Shown here piece after piece: positions 33,829-36,068 of a stretch of 36,068 nucleotides of DNA. Each line of letters starts with the position of its first letter. Position 1 is the stretch's first letter. The notes below the pieces were generated by a model, which did not search any database, was not told where the DNA came from, and saw only the letters and a program-made list of their open reading frames with translations. The position numbers were made by a program, and so were the translations under genes. Origin of the DNA: a virus; the IMG/VR virus record IMGVR_UViG_3300027413_000020, positions 1 through 36,068 of that record. One strand, given 5' to 3'.

Positions 33829-34296
33829 TTAAATGTATTTTTTACCTATTAAATTAATTGATTCTTCTATTGTCTCAAAGTCAACAGCAAAAAACTCTCT
33901 ATTTGAGTTAACTCTGTATTCATCTAAAAAGTTGTGGACTTCTTGTTCTAATTCAAAACCATTAAAACAATGAAACCCATACTCTACCTTATAAGGTAAA
34001 GCAACACCTGTTGCATTTGATAATTCTTTAGCTCTTTTATGAGGATCTTTTGAAGTAAATCCTACTTTATAAGTACCGGGCATTGTAGGGTTTGATAAAA
34101 CATATACCCAAGAATCAAAACCACCATCTTTATTTTTGTACTTATTAATTTTACGTCCTGTATAGTAAGTAACGTCTTCCCAACCATTATCTTTGGGGGT
34201 AAGTGTGAAGTATTTTGCAATATCTAATCCACGACCTGTAAAATCGTCTTTAACTGCAACGTATTGCTTTGCTTCTTCTATAGATAACCTTTTCAT
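33829..34296 (-). CDS. T5orf172 (GIY-YIG superfamily) domain protein
   Basis: Residues 62-140 match the T5orf172 pattern: SWVYVLSNPTMPGTYKVGF (GIY-YIG core with Tyr65, Tyr76 and Gly79), SKDPHKRAKELS with Arg88, an acidic/His helix ELEQEVHNFLDEYRV, and the closing NREFFAV. This domain is found in phage and bacterial nucleases. The first 60 residues are unique. It follows the early-type promoter at 34315-34346 with an 18-base gap between promoter box and ATG. DNA cleavage or host DNA takeover is plausible; no target is indicated. Confidence 0.87.
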   Translation of the reverse strand: MKRLSIEEAKQYVAVKDDFTGRGLDIAKYFTLTPKDNGWEDVTYYTGRKINKYKNKDGGFDSWVYVLSNPTMPGTYKVGFTSKDPHKRAKELSNATGVALPYKVEYGFHCFNGFELEQEVHNFLDEYRVNSNREFFAVDFETIEESINLIGKKYI

Positions 34297-34314
34297 GTCT
34301 GTAATTATTATACA

Positions 34315-34346
34315 TGAATATACGAAAGATATCTACGGTAGCCAAA
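34315..34346 (-). promoter_or_regulatory. Early-type host-like promoter, copy 4
   Basis: Minus strand TTTGG, 19 bases ending in CTTTCG, then TATATTCA. The T5orf172 gene starts 18 bases downstream; the -33 box abuts the stop codon of the 57-residue gene. Confidence 0.82.
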
Positions 34347-34520
34347 TTACTCCGCGGGAAATTCTAATTTTAGTTGTTTTCCCCAACGAGCAAGTTTTTC
34401 TTCTGCTTTTTTAATCTCTTTTTCCCAATGTAAGTCATCCCAACCCGAATTGTATTTGGATCCATGATTTTGTTTACATCTTTCTAACCATTCTTCTGTT
34501 TCTCTATAAGTATCTGCCAT
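34347..34520 (-). CDS. Small charged protein, 57 residues
   Basis: The frame from ATG at 34520 to TAA at 34347 encodes a Trp-rich, highly charged helical product (ETEEWLERCKQNHGSKY, then WDDLHWEKEIKKAEEK). A late-type box ATATTTATAT (34531-34540) and the inverted repeat TTGATCGATATCAA (34545-34558) lie directly upstream. The stop codon abuts the -33 box of the next promoter. No family is recognised. Confidence 0.72.
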   Translation of the reverse strand: MADTYRETEEWLERCKQNHGSKYNSGWDDLHWEKEIKKAEEKLARWGKQLKLEFPAE

Positions 34521-34530
34521 AATGTTTGTT

Positions 34531-34540
34531 ATATAAATAT
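34531..34540 (-). promoter_or_regulatory. Late-type motif before the 57-residue gene
   Basis: Sense-strand ATATTTATAT, ten bases before the ATG. Its presence in the early-looking region suggests that this gene is also expressed late, or that the motif is a general AT-rich start signal. Confidence 0.45.
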
Positions 34541-34544
34541 ATAC

Positions 34545-34558
34545 TTGATCGATATCAA
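34545..34558. repeat. Inverted repeat, possible operator
   Basis: TTGATCGATATCAA has perfect five-base arms (TTGAT/ATCAA) around CGAT. It lies directly upstream of the late-type box of the 57-residue gene, where a repressor or activator could bind. Confidence 0.4.
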
Positions 34559-34611
34559 AATCTCTTGTTAAAAAGAAATCTTAATACCTAATAATTTTCT
34601 ACCAAAAGGGA

Positions 34612-34767
34612 TTAAAATGGTTGATCTGGATGATATTCGTCGAATTCATCCCAATCTTTCTTATTTTTCCCTTTACGTGAGTATTTTTTCTTACTCTTTT
34701 GAACATTAGGACGTGATGCATCCCAAATGTCTTTCATCTCCATCTTCTCTTTCCGTAACTTAGCCAT
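34612..34767 (-). CDS. Small basic protein, 51 residues
   Basis: The frame from ATG at 34767 to TAA at 34612 encodes a strongly basic N-terminal two thirds (QKSKKKYSRKGKNKK) and a short acidic end (DEFDEYHPDQPF). The composition would suit nucleic-acid binding. Upstream lies the GC-rich palindromic block; TATATTT-like sequence (sense GTATATACAAATATATT) sits within 25 bases of the ATG. No family is recognised. Confidence 0.68.
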   Translation of the reverse strand: MAKLRKEKMEMKDIWDASRPNVQKSKKKYSRKGKNKKDWDEFDEYHPDQPF

Positions 34768-34827
34768 AATATATTTGTATATACTAATCGATGTGTATAT
34801 CCGTTATTTATCTCTCAACTACTCAAC

Positions 34828-34925
34828 CTTTTTGCCGCCGATATCCACCCATCGATGGACCGCGGTTATCGTGGGAGCATCCCGCTATCATTCCGCTGTC
34901 GCCCGCAATCGGCCGATATCATCCG
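34828..34925. other. GC-rich palindromic intergenic block
   Basis: This gap between two small genes is far richer in G and C than the surroundings (34 of 60 bases at 34841-34900). It contains three palindromes, CCATCGATGG (34849-34858), ACCGCGGT (34859-34866) and ATCGGCCGAT (34908-34917), and the direct repeat CCGATATC (34838-34845 and 34913-34920). It holds no gene I would accept. It may form a structured RNA or be a protein-binding or replication site. Confidence 0.6.
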
Positions 34926-35186
34926 CTAGTAGTATGAATTTTCCAAATCTCCCTCATCTTCGTCATCTTCACCGTCATAATATAAGGGTGCGTCTCTTTC
35001 ATATAGTCCGTCGTCAATTTCGTCTTCCAATTGATCTAATGCGGTTTGTGCTTCCAGCAATGATACTTGCACCCTGGAGCGTATTTCTTCACTTATGTCG
35101 GTATTGTCTTCATATTGCATTAATCTGTCTATATTTTCGATTAATATGTTTAATTCGCTTTTAACTTCACTTAAATCGTATGCCAT
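34926..35186 (-). CDS. Small acidic protein, 86 residues
   Basis: The 86-residue product is very acidic: an amphipathic helical first half (EVKSELNILIENIDRLMQ) and a C-terminal run rich in Asp and Glu (YYDGEDDEDEGDLENSYY). Such acidic phage proteins often mimic DNA, though nothing proves this here. It is the first gene after the early-type promoter at 35209-35240. Downstream of its stop comes the GC-rich block at 34828-34925. Confidence 0.82.
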   Translation of the reverse strand: MAYDLSEVKSELNILIENIDRLMQYEDNTDISEEIRSRVQVSLLEAQTALDQLEDEIDDGLYERDAPLYYDGEDDEDEGDLENSYY

Positions 35187-35208
35187 AATATCATTTATTT
35201 ATTTGTCC

Positions 35209-35240
35209 TAAATATACGAAGAAAAGGGGAGGCATCCAAG
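35209..35240 (-). promoter_or_regulatory. Early-type host-like promoter, copy 3
   Basis: Minus strand CTTGG, 19 bases ending in TTCTTCG, then TATATTTA. It drives the acidic 86-residue gene, 22 bases downstream. Its -33 box overlaps the base of the hairpin at 35231-35256. Confidence 0.8.
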
Positions 35241-35256
35241 CGGACGCCCGGATACC
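35231..35256 (-). terminator. Hairpin, possible terminator or attenuator
   Basis: On the minus strand GGTATCC and GGATGCC form a seven-base stem (one G-T pair) with a 12-base loop, followed by CTCCCCTTTTC. It lies between the 78-residue gene and the next promoter, where a terminator would be expected; the T tract is weak. The rest of this 154-base gap is A-rich sequence (35280-35310) without a gene. Confidence 0.4.
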
Positions 35257-35340
35257 TTCTTACGGTTAACACTTAATTAAAACACAAAACACAAACATAA
35301 ACGAAACATTGTGCTAACCACCCTACGTGTGGGTCAAACA

Positions 35341-35577
35341 TCAAAATGGTAATGGTTCATCAACCAAGCTTTTAGGATAAAACGTATGGTCATCTATTTT
35401 TCTATATTCAAAGCTAGCGAACGGCTGTTCCCCCATTTCCACAATTTCTATACAATCGGAATGACGTCTATTTTCAATTGATAGCTTTAGATCATTGGCT
35501 CGTTTTTTAGCCATATAATCATTTTCAGCATAAACATACATTTCCATTTTTACTACATATCTATTATCTTTACTCAT
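35341..35577 (-). CDS. Small unknown protein, 78 residues
   Basis: The product looks like one small alpha/beta domain: a strand RYVVKMEMYVYAEND, a helix YMAKKRANDLKLSIENR, and a strand CIEIVEMG, ending with DEPLPF. Small proteins of this layout are common in early regions of phages. It stands alone behind the strong promoter at 35604-35635 and is preceded by AATAAAGGTTATATG, the same leader seen before other early genes. Confidence 0.83.
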   Translation of the reverse strand: MSKDNRYVVKMEMYVYAENDYMAKKRANDLKLSIENRRHSDCIEIVEMGEQPFASFEYRKIDDHTFYPKSLVDEPLPF

Positions 35578-35603
35578 ATAACCTTTATTAACATATTACA
35601 TGG

Positions 35604-35635
35604 TGAATATACGAACCCTAAGTGCGGTATCCAAA
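35604..35635 (-). promoter_or_regulatory. Early-type host-like promoter, copy 2
   Basis: Minus strand TTTGG, 19 bases ending in GGGTTCG, then TATATTCA. The 78-residue gene starts 26 bases downstream. Confidence 0.82.
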
Positions 35636-35753
35636 CCTTATTGCATGTGTTTTTGTTAAGGGACGTGACGTAGCAGACACCACTGCCATGCATCACTTTA
35701 TAACCACAACGTCGATCACCATGTCGACTGGATATCCCATTAACAAAATAAAT

Positions 35754-35864
35754 TCAATCACTAACACGATTACATTCAGGGCATTGCTCGTCTGGATATA
35801 ATGTTATGTCATTGCATTCGTCACACCGATCATCTATTTCATACATTATTCCGCTTGTACACAT
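35754..35864 (-). CDS. Small zinc-knuckle protein, 36 residues
   Basis: The frame ending with TGA at 35754 encodes a protein with CDEC and CPEC pairs separated by 11 residues (MYEIDDRCDECNDITLYPDE ... QCPECNR), a rubredoxin-like zinc knuckle. I choose the ATG at 35864 rather than the in-frame ATG at 35882: it is preceded by AATAAAGGTTATG, the leader found before two other genes of the region, and it restores the usual 18-28-base distance to the promoter at 35893-35924. The longer start would add only MIKIKV. Small zinc proteins like this often bind host enzymes or nucleic acid. Confidence 0.7.
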   Translation of the reverse strand: MCTSGIMYEIDDRCDECNDITLYPDEQCPECNRVSD

Positions 35865-35892
35865 AACCTTTATTTTAATCATTAATACAGGG

Positions 35893-35924
35893 TAAATATA
35901 CGAACCCTCCCCCGGGTCTCCAAA
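35893..35924 (-). promoter_or_regulatory. Early-type host-like promoter, copy 1
   Basis: Read on the minus strand: TTTGG, 19 bases ending in GGGTTCG, then TATATTTA. It resembles the Bacteroidota -33 TTTG / -7 TAnnTTTG promoter and matches the other copies in spacing. It faces the zinc-knuckle gene, 28 bases from its preferred ATG. Confidence 0.8.
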
Positions 35925-35983
35925 TATAATCACACATTTTTTTTATTTTTTCATGGTTTTTTTTATTTTTTTTGTGAATAGGA

Positions 35984-36012
35984 ATGAACATTAATATATA
36001 CTTTTTGTTCAT
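35984..36012. repeat. Inverted repeat near right edge
   Basis: ATGAACA and TGTTCAT form perfect seven-base arms around a 15-base AT-rich spacer. Next to it lie long T-rich runs (35934-35975 on the plus strand). No gene is accepted in 35925-36068; the block may be a control region. Confidence 0.45.
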
Positions 36013-36068
36013 AGAAAAATTTGGAGGTGCAACCACAAATGTGCACATACCCCTCGCTTTACACCCCA

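Noticed and set aside
34727-35164. 145-codon open frame on the plus strand
   Set aside because: It runs antisense through the acidic 86-residue gene, its promoter-proximal part and the GC-rich block; the product has no sensible fold and no plus-strand promoter precedes it.
35581-35697. 39-codon minus-strand frame ending at the start of the 78-residue gene
   Set aside because: It covers the complete promoter at 35604-35635 and has no leader string before its ATG. The 176-base gap 35578-35753 therefore holds the promoter and a short inverted repeat (GTCGA 35711-35715, TCGAC 35724-35728) but no gene I can support.
35880-36066. Open minus-strand frame of about 60 codons entering from the right edge
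   Set aside because: It consists of poly-A-derived Lys codons and reads through the promoter at 35893-35924; composition and overlap speak against a gene.

Overview
The window is one stretch of a strictly lytic-looking, contractile-tailed (T4-like, myovirus) phage genome. The DNA is AT-rich and densely packed. Every gene I accept lies on the minus strand, so transcription runs from high to low coordinates. Three things point to a Bacteroidota (flavobacterial-type) host: promoters that match the Bacteroidota -33 TTTG / -7 TAnnTTTG pattern, SprB-type adhesin repeats in a tail-fibre protein, and rare strong Shine-Dalgarno sequences. The T4 affiliation rests on a gp25-like wedge protein, a gp6/J-like wedge protein, a gp5-like spike, a probable gp55-like late sigma factor, a DnaG-type primase and the order of the tail genes.

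Layout, in the direction of transcription. (a) 36068-32500: many very small, mostly unknown early-type genes, each or in pairs behind a highly regular promoter (TTTGG, 19 bases, TATATTYA). They include a small zinc-knuckle protein, a T5orf172 (GIY-YIG superfamily) protein and a membrane protein/lipoprotein. (b) 32482-30125: a glutaredoxin-like protein, a 55-residue protein, an HD-domain hydrolase, a small membrane protein and the putative late sigma factor. (c) 30084-21345: the baseplate module: gp5-like spike with an L,D-transpeptidase-like C-terminus, a beta-helical spike-tip-like protein, a 685-residue helical protein, gp25, gp6 and a DNRLRE/CBM96-like protein. (d) 21345-7185: large adsorption and fibre proteins with LamG-like, CBM-like, Ig/cadherin-like and SprB-like domains and long Pro/Ser/Thr stalks. 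A nucleotidyltransferase-fold gene sits among them and a GIY-YIG nuclease gene follows them. (e) 6753-4763: a replication operon (small unknown, primase with zinc finger and Toprim, RecB/Cas4-type nuclease) behind its own early promoter. (f) 4726-1: a P-loop kinase, a fused nucleotidyltransferase/zincin, a HAD nucleotidase, a zinc-ribbon protein and three further proteins.

The most interesting pattern is in region (f) plus the gene at 25124-25603. Unrelated proteins share a short amphipathic N-terminal leader of the type M-K-x(3)-L-K-x-[LI]-[IL]-[RK]-E-x-[IVL]. It sits in front of enzyme domains as well as in front of coiled-coil proteins. This looks like the capsid-targeting sequence of T4 internal proteins and suggests a set of nucleotide-handling enzymes that is packaged in the virion or docked on one common virion component. 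The second pattern is a two-tier promoter scheme: host-like promoters in front of the early and replication genes, and an identical 10-mer (ATATTTATAT on the sense strand) just upstream of unrelated late genes, in a genome that encodes its own gp55-like sigma factor.

No tRNA, rRNA, CRISPR array, integrase or transposase was seen. There is no gene-free stretch above 300 bases; the larger gaps (32839-32939, 34768-34925, 35187-35340, 35578-35753, 35865-36068) are described as features or findings.
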